Below are positions 18,937 to 28,260 of a stretch of 64,000 nucleotides of DNA, piece by piece. The notes beneath the pieces are model-generated. The model saw nothing but the letters and a program-made list of their open reading frames with translations. It did no database searches and was not told where the DNA came from. The stretch covers positions 19,615 through 83,614 of the forward strand of contig CAKZYJ010000494.1 in NCBI GenBank assembly GCA_937884755.1, in the 5' to 3' direction. The position numbers and the translations under genes were made by a program. Within the stretch, counting starts at the first letter, position 1. Every line of letters begins with the position of its first letter. This DNA is from an uncultured Flammeovirgaceae bacterium. Its GTDB lineage: Bacteria; Bacteroidota; Bacteroidia; Cytophagales; Cyclobacteriaceae.

Positions 18937-20544
18937 ATGCTTAACCAGTTTCATTATGGAATCTGCTTTCTCATTCTAACACTAGTAACTGGCAGTTGTA
19001 GTCAGAAAGAGCCACCAAAGAGGCCTAACATCTTATTCGCAATTAGCGATGATCAGTCGTTTGCACATACCAGCTTTTACGGAACCTCCTGGGTGCAGAC
19101 TCCGGCTTTTGATCGGGTAGCCAATGAAGGAGTTTACTTTCAGAATTGCTACGCCGGCTCCCCAGGTTGTGCTCCTTCTCGTAGTTCTATTGTTACCGGA
19201 CGCTATCATTGGCAAAATGAGCAGGCGGGGCAACATGCCGCCGGTTGGCTAGCGAATTATGTACCCTTTATAGACATACTCTCGACTAACGGGTACCATA
19301 CCGGATATACTGGTAAAGGAGTAGGGCCGTTCAAATACGGCGATCCACCGCTGCGTAGTCAGAATGCTGCCGGAGAAGCCTACAATAGTCTCGCCTACGA
19401 ACCCGGAAGTGCCGATGATGAGCGCTTCGCCGAGAAAATCCGAACCACAAACTACTCCGCCAATTTCAGACAGTTTATGGAGCAACGAGAGGCTGATACA
19501 CCTTTCTTTTTCTGGTACGGAGCTTCCGAACCCCATCGGGATTACGAAAAGGACTCCTGGAAAAGGTACGGTAAGTCATTAGATAGTGTAAAGGCTCCAG
19601 CTTTTATGCCCGATACCGAAGAAATACGAGGCGACCTACTGGATTACGCGGTAGAAATTGAGTGGTTCGATCTTCATCTGGGACGAATGATTGACTATCT
19701 AGAAGAGATAGGCGAACTGGATAATACAATCATCATCGTCACGGCTGATAATGGTATGCCGTTCCCCAGAGCTAAGGCTAACGCCTACGAGTACGGAGTT
19801 CACGTACCCATGACAATACGCTTTCCTCAGCAATTTCCGGCCGGAAGAAAAGTAGCCAATCCCGTGAGCTTCGTAGATCTGGCACCAACTATCCTGGAAC
19901 TTACCCAAACTAGTGCTGAAGGGATGCTCCCTATTAGTGGACGCAGTCTGGTTACCTTACTAAAATCTGAGCAGGAAGGTACGCTGGATATAGCGAATGA
20001 CTATGTACTGGCAGGGCGAGAGCGTCATTCTTCTTCCCGTTACCAAAACTTAGGGTATCCCCAACGAATGTTGCGCCGAGGCCAGTATTTATATATCTGG
20101 AACATGAAACCGGAACGATGGCCCGCGGGTGCTCCCCAACGTTTGCTCTCCGACTCTACCGAAGAATTACACCCTTACTACGGCATTGATGAGGAAAGAG
20201 TACATCACTCCGATTGGGCCTTTACCGATATCGACGCGGCCCCCTCCAAGTCGTTTATTGTAGAACATCACGATGATGAAGAATATGCAGAGTATTTTGA
20301 TCTGGCAGTAGGCAAACGACCAGAGTACGAACTGTTTGACGTAGAAAAAGATCCTAACTGCTTAACCAACTTAGCCACCGATCCCGAGTTTACTGGCATA
20401 ATGAGCGAACTGAACGAAATCATGCTTCAGGAGCTCACTGCTACCGAAGACCCTCGGGTGGTAGGGCCTAATCCTGAATTGTTCGATACCTATCCCCGCT
20501 ACAGTCCCATGCGATATTTTCCTAAACCCGATTGGGCGTTATAA
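18937..20544 (+). CDS. lipoprotein sulfatase, formylglycine type
   Basis: The ATG at 18937 gives a lipoprotein signal ending at Cys21 (TLVTGSCSQ); the longer in-frame TTG start upstream does not. The 535-residue protein is a type I sulfatase of the alkaline-phosphatase superfamily. The active-site motif is C-A-P-S-R (Cys78 to Arg82) followed by SIVTGRY, with metal ligands in AISDDQS near Asp38-Asp39 and TADNGMPF near residue 270. Cys78 must be converted to formylglycine by a maturase encoded elsewhere. It probably desulfates a sulfated polysaccharide or glycan on the outer or inner leaflet facing the periplasm. The substrate class cannot be read from the sequence by eye. Confidence 0.92.
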   Translation: MLNQFHYGICFLILTLVTGSCSQKEPPKRPNILFAISDDQSFAHTSFYGTSWVQTPAFDRVANEGVYFQNCYAGSPGCAPSRSSIVTGRYHWQNEQAGQHAAGWLANYVPFIDILSTNGYHTGYTGKGVGPFKYGDPPLRSQNAAGEAYNSLAYEPGSADDERFAEKIRTTNYSANFRQFMEQREADTPFFFWYGASEPHRDYEKDSWKRYGKSLDSVKAPAFMPDTEEIRGDLLDYAVEIEWFDLHLGRMIDYLEEIGELDNTIIIVTADNGMPFPRAKANAYEYGVHVPMTIRFPQQFPAGRKVANPVSFVDLAPTILELTQTSAEGMLPISGRSLVTLLKSEQEGTLDIANDYVLAGRERHSSSRYQNLGYPQRMLRRGQYLYIWNMKPERWPAGAPQRLLSDSTEELHPYYGIDEERVHHSDWAFTDIDAAPSKSFIVEHHDDEEYAEYFDLAVGKRPEYELFDVEKDPNCLTNLATDPEFTGIMSELNEIMLQELTATEDPRVVGPNPELFDTYPRYSPMRYFPKPDWAL

Positions 20545-20621
20545 TCCAGTAGCCCACTACAGTTTAGTTGCCCTTTTCTTTCTCGAGTGGTTTGCGTATC
20601 TTTTCTGTACCAAACCGCCCT

Positions 20622-21479
20622 ATGGAAAACTATCAAAATAAGACCGATCTGCTCATCTCATCTCAGGATGGCTTCTCATTATTCTATCAAAAGTGGATAC
20701 CCACCGAAAAAGTTGAACGGATCATCGTTTTTCAGCACGGACTGGGAGAACATTCCGATCGTTATCAAAACCTAATTCAGGCGTTTAGCGGTACGGGAAC
20801 GGCTTTTTATGCACCAGATGCCCGAGGCCACGGCCGGAGTGGTGGTAAGCGAGGGCACGTAGCCCGCTTCCAACATTTTATCCACGATCTTCATGATTTG
20901 ATTCAGCGAGTACGGCAGGAAAACGACAATCAAAAGGTGTTTTTGCTAGGGCACTCCATGGGAGGAGCTATCGTGTTAAAGTACGCACTCACCAAGGATT
21001 ATCAGGATGGGCTTCGTGGTCTGATTGGTTCCTCACCGGGCGTTGAGCCGGTTATGGACTGGATCAAGAAAATTCAGAAGCCAGTAGCGGCTGTTCTGTC
21101 TCGAGTAGCTCCCTCCCTAACGCTGGATAATCAATTGGATGTTAACAATTTATCGCATAACGAACACGTGGTAACCGCCTACCAAGCCGATCCGTTGGTG
21201 CATTCCAAAGCTTCCACCCTGCTGGGCTACTCCCTATTCAATGTACATCACGATATTTATCGGGCAGCTTCTTCGATACAAATTCCGGTATATCTGATGC
21301 ACGGCACTGCCGACCGGCTCACTAACCCCGAAGCTACGCAAAAATTCTATGAGCTTCTGGGTAGCACGGATAAAACGTTGCGTTTGTACCCCGGATTGTA
21401 CCACGAAACGATGAACGAACGAGCGGAAGACCGACAACGAGTGCTAGACGAACTTAAAACCTGGGTATTAGCCCGCTAA
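20622..21479 (+). CDS. alpha/beta hydrolase, monoacylglycerol lipase-like
   Basis: The 285-residue cytoplasmic protein has the serine-aminopeptidase S33 / lysophospholipase architecture. Visible motifs are FQHGLGEHSDRY (oxyanion loop), PDARGHGRSGGKRGHV, the nucleophile elbow LGHSMGGA (Ser112), the acid in HGTADRLTNP and the histidine in YPGLYHETMNE. The start is the ATG at 20622; the upstream TTG frame lacks family similarity. It is followed after four bases by the second alpha/beta hydrolase gene, so the two probably form one transcript, and together may act on lipid esters. Confidence 0.88.
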   Translation: MENYQNKTDLLISSQDGFSLFYQKWIPTEKVERIIVFQHGLGEHSDRYQNLIQAFSGTGTAFYAPDARGHGRSGGKRGHVARFQHFIHDLHDLIQRVRQENDNQKVFLLGHSMGGAIVLKYALTKDYQDGLRGLIGSSPGVEPVMDWIKKIQKPVAAVLSRVAPSLTLDNQLDVNNLSHNEHVVTAYQADPLVHSKASTLLGYSLFNVHHDIYRAASSIQIPVYLMHGTADRLTNPEATQKFYELLGSTDKTLRLYPGLYHETMNERAEDRQRVLDELKTWVLAR

Positions 21480-21483
21480 TAGT

Positions 21484-22500
21484 ATGAGAAAGTGGTGGAT
21501 TGCCGGAGTAATATCCTTGTTAACTATTTTTTCGGCAGTAGCAATTACTGTTTTTTTCTGGACCCAGACTCCCCACGGCACCCTACACTATCTGGCCGCT
21601 ATCGGCCTACGCTTTATTTATGAGCCTCCCGATGTTCAAAACTACTCCCCCGCCGAGTTACGGGAAAGATATTGGCGGGAAGAGTCTACCTCTGCGGAAT
21701 ATCTGAACTATGTTTCTAACACAAAAGATACGATCGCTCTCACTACGGAAGGCGGTATTGTGATAAGATTATATTATCCTTCTTCAGCGAAGAATCTTCC
21801 TATCATTGTCTATTACCACGGAGGTGGGTTTGTATTCGGAACACTGAATGAGTACGATCTGCTCTGCGCCAAGTTGGCTGATAGGACTTCAGCCTTGGTA
21901 GTATCAGTAGATTACCGGTTAGCACCCGAGCATCCTTACCCAACGGCAGCGCAAGATGCTTACGCTGCCCTGCAGTGGGTATACCAAAATGCTCCCTCAA
22001 TCGGTGGTGACAGTACCCGACTGGCCGTCGCCGGCGATAGTGCCGGAGGTAATTTGGCCACCGTAGTATCGATGATGACCCGAGATAGTAGTGAAGCATT
22101 CGTAGATTATCAGGTGATGCTGTATCCGGCTACTCAGTCGATAGACTTAACCACTGTATCTCACCAAAATTTCGGCGAAGACTACGGAATCACTACTCGG
22201 CAGATTGACTGGTATATTGAACAGTATCTTCCCGATGAATCGGATCGGTACGAAGCCTACGCTTCCCCACTGCTAGCCGAAGATCTAAGCAGCCTTCCTC
22301 CGGCTTTGGTAGTACTGGCCGGGTTTGACCCACTAAAAACCGAAGGTGAGCAGTATGCTAAGAAACTTCAGGCCACGGGCGTACCAGTCAGATTGCTAAC
22401 TTATGAAAGTATGATCCACGGTTTTGCTAATATTCCTGAGTTTCCTCAATCGGAAGAGTTACTAGATGAGATAGCAAGTGCTTTAGAGGCGGTATTCTAA
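21484..22500 (+). CDS. hormone-sensitive-lipase-type alpha/beta hydrolase (esterase)
   Basis: The 338-residue protein has an N-terminal hydrophobic segment (about residues 5-28), so it is exported or membrane-bound. The HSL (alpha/beta hydrolase-3) motifs are present: YYHGGGFVFGT for the oxyanion hole, VAGDSAGGNLA for the nucleophile, LAGFDPLKTEG for the acid and MIHGFAN for the histidine. The gene starts four bases after the preceding hydrolase. Its stop overlaps the stop of the convergent ExbB-like gene by four bases. It is expected to hydrolyse short-chain carboxyl esters. Confidence 0.88.
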   Translation: MRKWWIAGVISLLTIFSAVAITVFFWTQTPHGTLHYLAAIGLRFIYEPPDVQNYSPAELRERYWREESTSAEYLNYVSNTKDTIALTTEGGIVIRLYYPSSAKNLPIIVYYHGGGFVFGTLNEYDLLCAKLADRTSALVVSVDYRLAPEHPYPTAAQDAYAALQWVYQNAPSIGGDSTRLAVAGDSAGGNLATVVSMMTRDSSEAFVDYQVMLYPATQSIDLTTVSHQNFGEDYGITTRQIDWYIEQYLPDESDRYEAYASPLLAEDLSSLPPALVVLAGFDPLKTEGEQYAKKLQATGVPVRLLTYESMIHGFANIPEFPQSEELLDEIASALEAVF

Positions 22501-22880
22501 TTTTCAGCTAGTTGAGCTTGGGATGACGATACTTGGATTTGGGTCAGGTAGAAATAGAGTATACGCGAGAGGATCAGAATGAACAAGCCGTAGGCGGTGG
22601 TAATAAAACTTACTTTTAATCCTCCTGCTAACATTGCTGTAGAAATATCTCCAGCAGCCTCTACATAATCAAATGCTTGTATCAGTCCGATAACCTGGGC
22701 AAAAAGACCCAGAAAGAAGCAGAACAGCCCAATCTGCTTAATCGCTGATGCTGACCAGGAAGTGGGAGTGGACCGGGTGATGAGGTGCCGCACGAACAAA
22801 CCAATCATAACCAGACCCAATAAACTCAGCGTAAGCATGTATCCGAGTCCTCCCTCAAAGTGCCATTCAATAATTTTCAT
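22497..22880 (-). CDS. small MotA/TolQ/ExbB-like membrane protein
   Basis: The 127-residue protein has three hydrophobic segments (about 12-30, 48-66, 88-112). The last, GGLKVSFITTAYGLFILILSR, matches the conserved helix of proton-channel proteins of the MotA/TolQ/ExbB family (glycine, threonine and alanine positions). It is shorter than ExbB and stands alone, with no ExbD or MotB partner. A role in proton-driven coupling is possible but unproved; it may be a divergent stand-alone membrane protein. Confidence 0.6.
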   Translation of the reverse strand: MKIIEWHFEGGLGYMLTLSLLGLVMIGLFVRHLITRSTPTSWSASAIKQIGLFCFFLGLFAQVIGLIQAFDYVEAAGDISTAMLAGGLKVSFITTAYGLFILILSRILYFYLTQIQVSSSQAQLAEN

Positions 22881-23091
22881 AACGTATTAGTGATGAGTGA
22901 AACATACCCCAATCGTACACTAAATATATCAACATCCGAAGAAACATCGGTGGATACCCGGAAACCGACGACAAACTACTTTTAACGGTAGGTATTCCTC
23001 TTACTTCAGTCTGGAAAGTATTCTGACTGCACTATCCGGTCAAGTAACGACGGTTTCGGCGCAGCCAGCCAAAAAATAGTATTTTGGAGTT

Positions 23092-24141
23092 ATGGTTGCC
23101 AGACGCACTCCGTATGTTTTAATTCAGGTTGTTTTCTGGATACTGTTGCTGCTATTTAGCATTTATTACCTCGGACGGGAGGAGCAGCGGTACGCTGAGG
23201 GAGTAATCGTAAGCCTGCTGTATTTACCGGTGGTAGCCGCTACGGCTTATTTTATTTCCCGTTATCTTATTCCCCGCTATCTGCTTCAGGAAAGGTTTGT
23301 CCTCTTCTCTATCTATCTGCTCTACACCTTTATAGGCTCAGTTTACGCCTCACTGATGGTGATTATCACTAGCCTAATTGGGCTGGCCAATTTTGACTAC
23401 AGCAATCTGCTGACCCCTATTCGCAACATCACCTCATTCATCGGTATTATCCACTTCTTCATTGTCCTGTTTGTCGCTATCAGCGTGACCGAGCAGTGGC
23501 ATACTATGCAGCAAAGATATCTGCTGGCCCTGCAAGAGAAAAGTCAGGCTGAGCTGCGCTTTCTGAAAACTCAACTGCACCCCCACTTTTTATTCAATAC
23601 TCTCAATAACCTGTACTACCTCACATTGAATAAGTCTGACCAGGCTCCCGAGGTAGTGCTAAAATTAAGTCAGCTACTCGATTATGTGTTACAGCAGGGT
23701 AAAGAAGCCTGGGTAAGTCTGGCGGAGGAATGCGAGCGCATGCGCGATTTCGTCTACCTGGAATCGCTACGCTACCAGGATCGGTTAAAGTTAGAAATTG
23801 CTACAGATGAAGGATTGGAAAACTGGAAATTTCCTCCGCTGCTGTTAATCACACTGGTAGAAAACAGCTTTAAACACGGATTGAAACAAACCCGAGGACC
23901 AGCATCCATTCGGGTGCAGGTTAACATTGAGGACGAAACATTGGCGATTACTGTAAAGAACTCGCAGTCTAAGTCCACTAAGAAGGTTACGACCCGTGGT
24001 ATCGGACTGCCCAATATTCAGCGTCAGCTTGACCATCTGTATTCCGACGACTATCGTTTGTCACTCCATGACCTTCCGGAGTCGTTTACTGTCTATTTAA
24101 CCCTTCCTGCTTATGCCTACCATCAAATGTCTGATTGCTGA
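23092..24141 (+). CDS. LytS/YehU-type sensor histidine kinase
   Basis: The 349-residue protein has four transmembrane segments in the first 135 residues, a short coiled linker, and the His_kinase (PF06580) domain with LKTQLHPHFLFNTLNNL (phospho-acceptor His165). The ATPase part shows LVENSFKHGLKQ and RGIGLPNIQRQL. The last 29 bases overlap the response regulator gene, which is a strong sign of translational coupling and a cognate pair. The short extracytoplasmic loops suggest membrane or envelope sensing. Confidence 0.93.
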   Translation: MVARRTPYVLIQVVFWILLLLFSIYYLGREEQRYAEGVIVSLLYLPVVAATAYFISRYLIPRYLLQERFVLFSIYLLYTFIGSVYASLMVIITSLIGLANFDYSNLLTPIRNITSFIGIIHFFIVLFVAISVTEQWHTMQQRYLLALQEKSQAELRFLKTQLHPHFLFNTLNNLYYLTLNKSDQAPEVVLKLSQLLDYVLQQGKEAWVSLAEECERMRDFVYLESLRYQDRLKLEIATDEGLENWKFPPLLLITLVENSFKHGLKQTRGPASIRVQVNIEDETLAITVKNSQSKSTKKVTTRGIGLPNIQRQLDHLYSDDYRLSLHDLPESFTVYLTLPAYAYHQMSDC

Positions 24142-24814
24142 CGACGAGCCCTATGCCCGGCAACTTATTGTGGATTACGCCCGGCGGGTTCCCTTTCTGG
24201 AGGTGGTAGCCACCTGCCGGGATGCTTGGGAGGTAGCCGAACGGTTAGAAAAAGAGAGCGTCGATTTACTATTACTGGATATTGAAATGCCCGAGTGGGA
24301 TGGAATATCACTGCTAAAAACCTGTGAATCGGCTCCCCGAGCGATCCTGATTACCGCTCATCGCGATTATGCCGTACAAGCCTTTGATCTGGAGGTGGTA
24401 GATTACCTGTTGAAACCGGTGAGCTTCGAGCGCTTCCTGAAAGCTATCTATCGCTTTCGTAAGCAGCACGCAACCAGTTTTGACCAACGGCCTCACCCCG
24501 AGAATTCTGCGCTATTTCTAAAACAAAACCGCCAGATGGTGCGGGTAGATTTTTCTGACATCAGCTACCTGGAGGTGATGGGAGATTATGTAAAAGTGAT
24601 TCCGAAAACCGGCGACCCCATTGTTTCTAAGATCACCCTGAAAGAGGTACTCAGCAAACTGTCCGAAGAGGCCTTCTTGCAAATCCACCGTTCCTTTGTG
24701 GTAGCCAAAAGCGAAGTGGAAGCGATTACCACCGATAAAGTAAAAGTAGGCGATCAATGGCTGGCAGTGAGCCGCCCCTTTCGTGATCAGGTACGACAAT
24801 TGTGGAATGGCTAG
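24113..24814 (+). CDS. LytTR-family response regulator
   Basis: The 233-residue protein has a receiver domain (residues about 4-120) with the acidic pair at Asp10-Asp11, the phospho-acceptor Asp56 in LLLLDIEMPEWDG and a lysine in YLLKPVSFERF. A LytTR DNA-binding domain follows (about 135-232) with YLEVMGDYVKVI and FLQIHRSFVV. It starts inside the kinase gene and is its obvious partner. It ends one base before the convergent cupin gene stop. Targets cannot be deduced from this window. Confidence 0.94.
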   Translation: MPTIKCLIADDEPYARQLIVDYARRVPFLEVVATCRDAWEVAERLEKESVDLLLLDIEMPEWDGISLLKTCESAPRAILITAHRDYAVQAFDLEVVDYLLKPVSFERFLKAIYRFRKQHATSFDQRPHPENSALFLKQNRQMVRVDFSDISYLEVMGDYVKVIPKTGDPIVSKITLKEVLSKLSEEAFLQIHRSFVVAKSEVEAITTDKVKVGDQWLAVSRPFRDQVRQLWNG

Positions 24815-24815
24815 T

Positions 24816-25178
24816 TCATATCCACTCCTGATCGTTGGTCGTTTTTTCGTGTTCTACTTCGCCGGTATGTTTCGTTGAGATAGGCTCAATGAGCATGAGC
24901 CAGACTTCCTCACCGTTGGTGCGGGGCAAGTGCTCCACTCCCTTAGGCACCACCAGTATTTCTCCTTCGTGTACTTCCACCGTTTTATCCCGAAAATCCA
25001 TATACAGCGTGCCCTTCTGAACGATGAACAACTCGTCTTCGTCGGCATGGCTGTGCCAGACTAGTTCATCTTTTACTTTAGCGAGCTTGATATACTGACC
25101 GTTTAGCTCCCCAATAATTTTGGGGGTCCAGTGCTCCTGGAATTTGCTAAACTTATCGTGTAGATTAATTTTATTCAT
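24816..25178 (-). CDS. cupin-domain protein
   Basis: This is a single-domain cupin of 120 residues. The two metal motifs are present: WHSHADEDELFIVQKG and PKGVEHLPRTN, so a metal-binding barrel is likely. The ATG at 25178 is preferred over the GTG one codon upstream. It follows the SUI1-like gene by ten bases on the same strand. The function of such small cupins varies widely, from sugar isomerisation to small-molecule binding, and is not known here. Confidence 0.85.
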   Translation of the reverse strand: MNKINLHDKFSKFQEHWTPKIIGELNGQYIKLAKVKDELVWHSHADEDELFIVQKGTLYMDFRDKTVEVHEGEILVVPKGVEHLPRTNGEEVWLMLIEPISTKHTGEVEHEKTTNDQEWI

Positions 25179-25188
25179 CACGCTGTTA

Positions 25189-25533
25189 TTATCCTCCGGC
25201 CGGTTTAGCCGCGTAACCCTGTTTCTGCAAATAGGCCACTACCTTATCGCGCTGGTCACCTTGAATCAGAATTTCTCTCTCCTTGGTGCTACCACCTACA
25301 CCACAGTGACTTTTTAGTTTTTTACCCAAATCTTTCAAATCATCGTCCGAACCAACGAAGTCGCGGACTACGGTAACTCGCTTACCGCCTCCCTTACTTT
25401 CGCGCCACACCCGCAGCTTCTGCTCGCCGAGTGGCAACGTCTCTTCCTGATTGGGTTCATCCGACTCGTATGAGTAATCCGGGTTGGTAGAGTATACAAT
25501 TCCGCTTTGATTTCTTTTATTCTTTCGGCCCAT
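25189..25533 (-). CDS. yciH: SUI1/YciH-family translation factor
   Basis: The 114-residue protein has a basic N-terminus and a SUI1 domain with VWRESKGGGKRVTVVRDF and LKSHCGVGGSTKEREILIQG, both diagnostic of the bacterial eIF1-like YciH proteins. These bind the small ribosomal subunit and affect initiation fidelity. It lies upstream of the cupin gene with a ten-base gap. Confidence 0.9.
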   Translation of the reverse strand: MGRKNKRNQSGIVYSTNPDYSYESDEPNQEETLPLGEQKLRVWRESKGGGKRVTVVRDFVGSDDDLKDLGKKLKSHCGVGGSTKEREILIQGDQRDKVVAYLQKQGYAAKPAGG

Positions 25534-25631
25534 GTAAAAAATTGATTGAATGAAAAAACTGTGCTACTCAAACAGCACTAAACAAAGTTAGCGATATTAG
25601 CTATGCTTCCTAAACGTAATTTTTGATAATT

Positions 25632-26327
25632 CTATTTGGCAGTTTCGTATTTCCACCCCATCAAATTCATCATCCGGCAGAATTCTGTTTGTAACGAGGC
25701 TTCAACTAAAATTTTCTGTTGGGTTACCGGATGGGTAAACCGAAGCGATTCCGCGTGCAGCAGCATGGTTTCCATTTGCCAGCGCTCTTTGAACAGCCGG
25801 TTCTGCTTATTGCAGCCGTGCGGCCGGTCACCGATAATCGGGTGACGGATGTGGTTGAAGTGCTTGCGAATTTGGTGCTGCCGACCGGTACGCGGCTTTA
25901 CTGCTACCAGCGAATAACGGGAGGTAGGGTGCTTACCGAATGACACGGGTAGTTCAGCCCGTTCTAGGGTTTGGTACTCGGTGAATGCCTCCTGAAGCTT
26001 ACCATCATCCCGGCGTAGCGGATAGTCAATCTCGCCTTTATCTTCGGTGTGGCCCCGGACAATCGCCAGATATCGTTTCTCTACTTCGTTGTTCATAAAC
26101 TGAGTTTGAAGAGCCGTCAGCACCGGCGAACTCAAGGCAAATAACAGCACTCCCCCGGTTTTCCGATCAATACGGTGAGCGGGGTAGACTGGCTGACCGA
26201 GTTGATCGCGCAGCAGTTGCAATGCCACCTCACTCACATCCTTAGCAATACGACTACGATGCACCAACAACCCATGCGGCTTACTAATCGCCACTAAATC
26301 CGAATCCTGATAAATAATTGGTAACAC
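25632..26327 (-). CDS. truC: tRNA pseudouridine-65 synthase-like RluA-family enzyme
   Basis: This is a stand-alone RluA-family pseudouridine synthase without S4 domain. The catalytic aspartate is in PAHRIDRKTGGVLLFA and further motifs are VKPRTGRQHQIRKHF and HPIIGDRPHG. The short N-terminus starting directly at LPIIYQDSDLVAISKP is typical of TruC, which modifies U65 in some tRNAs. I start it at the GTG at 26327; an upstream TTG at 26372 would add 15 residues without family similarity. RluA-type rRNA synthases are the alternative, but length and the KPHGLLVHRS segment favour TruC. Confidence 0.85.
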   Translation of the reverse strand: MLPIIYQDSDLVAISKPHGLLVHRSRIAKDVSEVALQLLRDQLGQPVYPAHRIDRKTGGVLLFALSSPVLTALQTQFMNNEVEKRYLAIVRGHTEDKGEIDYPLRRDDGKLQEAFTEYQTLERAELPVSFGKHPTSRYSLVAVKPRTGRQHQIRKHFNHIRHPIIGDRPHGCNKQNRLFKERWQMETMLLHAESLRFTHPVTQQKILVEASLQTEFCRMMNLMGWKYETAK

Positions 26328-26456
26328 AGTGGTAAAGGTAGCTGATTTAGAACAGAAGATTTCTTTTGCCAAGAGAGTCTATCCTTTATAAGAGAATTTT
26401 TAACTTGCTTTATTGGTGAGGTTAGTCTCACTTGTAATTCGCTCTCAGTATAGATT

Positions 26457-28217
26457 ATGGAAAGTAACTTCAGAATATCGCCTCGCATTCTCGAGCACTT
26501 AGGTGTATCAGCATATACGAGCCTAAAAAAGTGTCTCGCTGAGCTTTGTAGCAATTGTTACGACGCTGACGCAGAACATATTGAAATCACACTACCAGAT
26601 GATTTTCAAGGCAACGCAAGTATAATCATCAAGGATGACGGCATCGGAATGTCGTCTAAAGATATTGAAGAAAAATACCTGTTTATTGGCTATAACAGAC
26701 GTGAGGTTAATGACAACGATAAATCGTTTAGAAAGAACCGACCAGTGATTGGAAATAAAGGAATAGGAAAATTAGCTGGTTTCGGAGTTGCAAATACTAT
26801 CAAAATAGTAACTATTAAAGATGGCGGGAAGTCTGAATTAACACTCCATAAACGTATCTTTGATAATTTTGAAACACTTGCTGAGTGTAAAATTCCAATT
26901 AATGTCTCGAGTACAACTGAAGAACCTGGAACGACTTTAGAACTATCTAATCTTTCTGTAAAGCTCAAACCTATAGAAGCAAATCAATTACGCAGACACC
27001 TGTTCAAAACTCTACCAAATGTTCCTGATTTTCTGATCAGAGTAAATGGAACACCCTGTTCAGCAGATGATGTTTTAGGCACTAAATATCCAATTAAACA
27101 TACAATAGATGGAATTGGCACCATAACAGGCTATTACATTATTGCGAATACCCGGCAGAAAAATCCTGGGTTAGTAGTCAGAGTCAGAAAGAGAGCTGTA
27201 ACTGAACCAAGCTTATTTGGTCTAGAAGCAAGAAGTCACTTTTCGTTTTCAGCCGAAAAGATCGTTGGTGAGATTGAAGCCGATTTTCTTGACCCATACA
27301 TAAACACTAGCCGAGATGATTTTTTAGAAGAAATAGAAGAGGTTCAAGTCTTTAAGCTTTATCTAAGAGATTTTTTCAAAGAAATTATAGATGGGATTGA
27401 AAAAGAAGCAGAAGGAAAAAGAACTAGAAAGTTAATTGAAGTACCTGATGTTCAAGAGAAACTATCGAAACTTCCTCCTCACATTAGAAACAAAGCGAAA
27501 AAAGTCATTGAGGGTGTTGTTTTGAAATTAAAGACCGCTAGTGATGAAGAGGTAAATGAATTGGTAGATTGGATTATCAGATATTTTGATTCAAATGTTT
27601 TGAGAGAGCTTATGAATTCCATAATGCAAGCAGAAGTCAACGATGTCGAAAGATTATCTGCCTTGATTAGTGAATGGGGTTTAAAACAGATGAATAATGT
27701 TACAGAAATTATTAAGGAGCAGATAGACATAATTAAAAAACTGGAAGAATTAATTGATAGTGACAAAGCTCTTGAAATAGAAGTACACAAACTCATTGAG
27801 GGAAATTTATGGCTTGTTAAGGAAGGTCTAGAACTATGGGCTAGTGATAAGCCATTAAAAAGAGTCTTGGATAACCATTTTGATAAGCTGTATAAAGACA
27901 ACCAAGACGAAAGACCTGATTTGATTTGTCGCTCTAGGGACTCAGGTAATCAGGCAGTGATTATGGAGTTCAAAAGGCCTAGAGTAAAGATCAAAATGGA
28001 TCACATAACACAGGCACTAACTTATGAGAGTATAATAAAGGCTCACAGACCTAATATTACTTTTGAAACTTATGTGATGGGACGTGAATACAATCCTGAT
28101 GTAATGGCAAGTAAAGACAAACTTGCAAAAGGAGACTTATTTCTGTGGAGCTTCAGTGAATTGCTTCAAAGAACACGTTCTAGATTTGAACAGATATTGG
28201 AAATATTAAACAAATAG
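26457..28217 (+). CDS. GHKL (Hsp90/MORC-like) ATPase fused to a PD-(D/E)XK-like nuclease domain
   Basis: The 586-residue protein starts with a GHKL ATPase module: N-box LAELCSNCYDADAEHIEI, G1 IIKDDGIGMSSKDI and lid GNKGIGKLAGFGVA. A transducer-like region follows to about residue 330, then a helical linker. The last about 150 residues resemble Shedu/DUF4263-type nucleases: ERPDLIC (Asp488) and VIMEFKRPR (Glu504, Lys506) form the PD-(D/E)XK core, followed by ITQALTYES. The gene is AT-richer than its neighbours and follows truC divergently by a short gap. GHKL ATPases of the MORC/paraMORC type are known in bacterial conflict systems, so a single-gene antiphage function is a reasonable inference but not shown. 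Confidence 0.75.
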   Translation: MESNFRISPRILEHLGVSAYTSLKKCLAELCSNCYDADAEHIEITLPDDFQGNASIIIKDDGIGMSSKDIEEKYLFIGYNRREVNDNDKSFRKNRPVIGNKGIGKLAGFGVANTIKIVTIKDGGKSELTLHKRIFDNFETLAECKIPINVSSTTEEPGTTLELSNLSVKLKPIEANQLRRHLFKTLPNVPDFLIRVNGTPCSADDVLGTKYPIKHTIDGIGTITGYYIIANTRQKNPGLVVRVRKRAVTEPSLFGLEARSHFSFSAEKIVGEIEADFLDPYINTSRDDFLEEIEEVQVFKLYLRDFFKEIIDGIEKEAEGKRTRKLIEVPDVQEKLSKLPPHIRNKAKKVIEGVVLKLKTASDEEVNELVDWIIRYFDSNVLRELMNSIMQAEVNDVERLSALISEWGLKQMNNVTEIIKEQIDIIKKLEELIDSDKALEIEVHKLIEGNLWLVKEGLELWASDKPLKRVLDNHFDKLYKDNQDERPDLICRSRDSGNQAVIMEFKRPRVKIKMDHITQALTYESIIKAHRPNITFETYVMGREYNPDVMASKDKLAKGDLFLWSFSELLQRTRSRFEQILEILNK

Positions 28218-28260
28218 ATACTATTCAAAACATTAGTCACAAAACTGTTAGCCATTAAAC

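Noticed and set aside
28247..28260. A GTTAGCC box directly before the phosphotransferase gene, like the R' box at 53278
   Set aside because: There is no stem-loop before it and no complementary GGCTAAC box after the phosphotransferase gene, so it is not supported as a cassette border.
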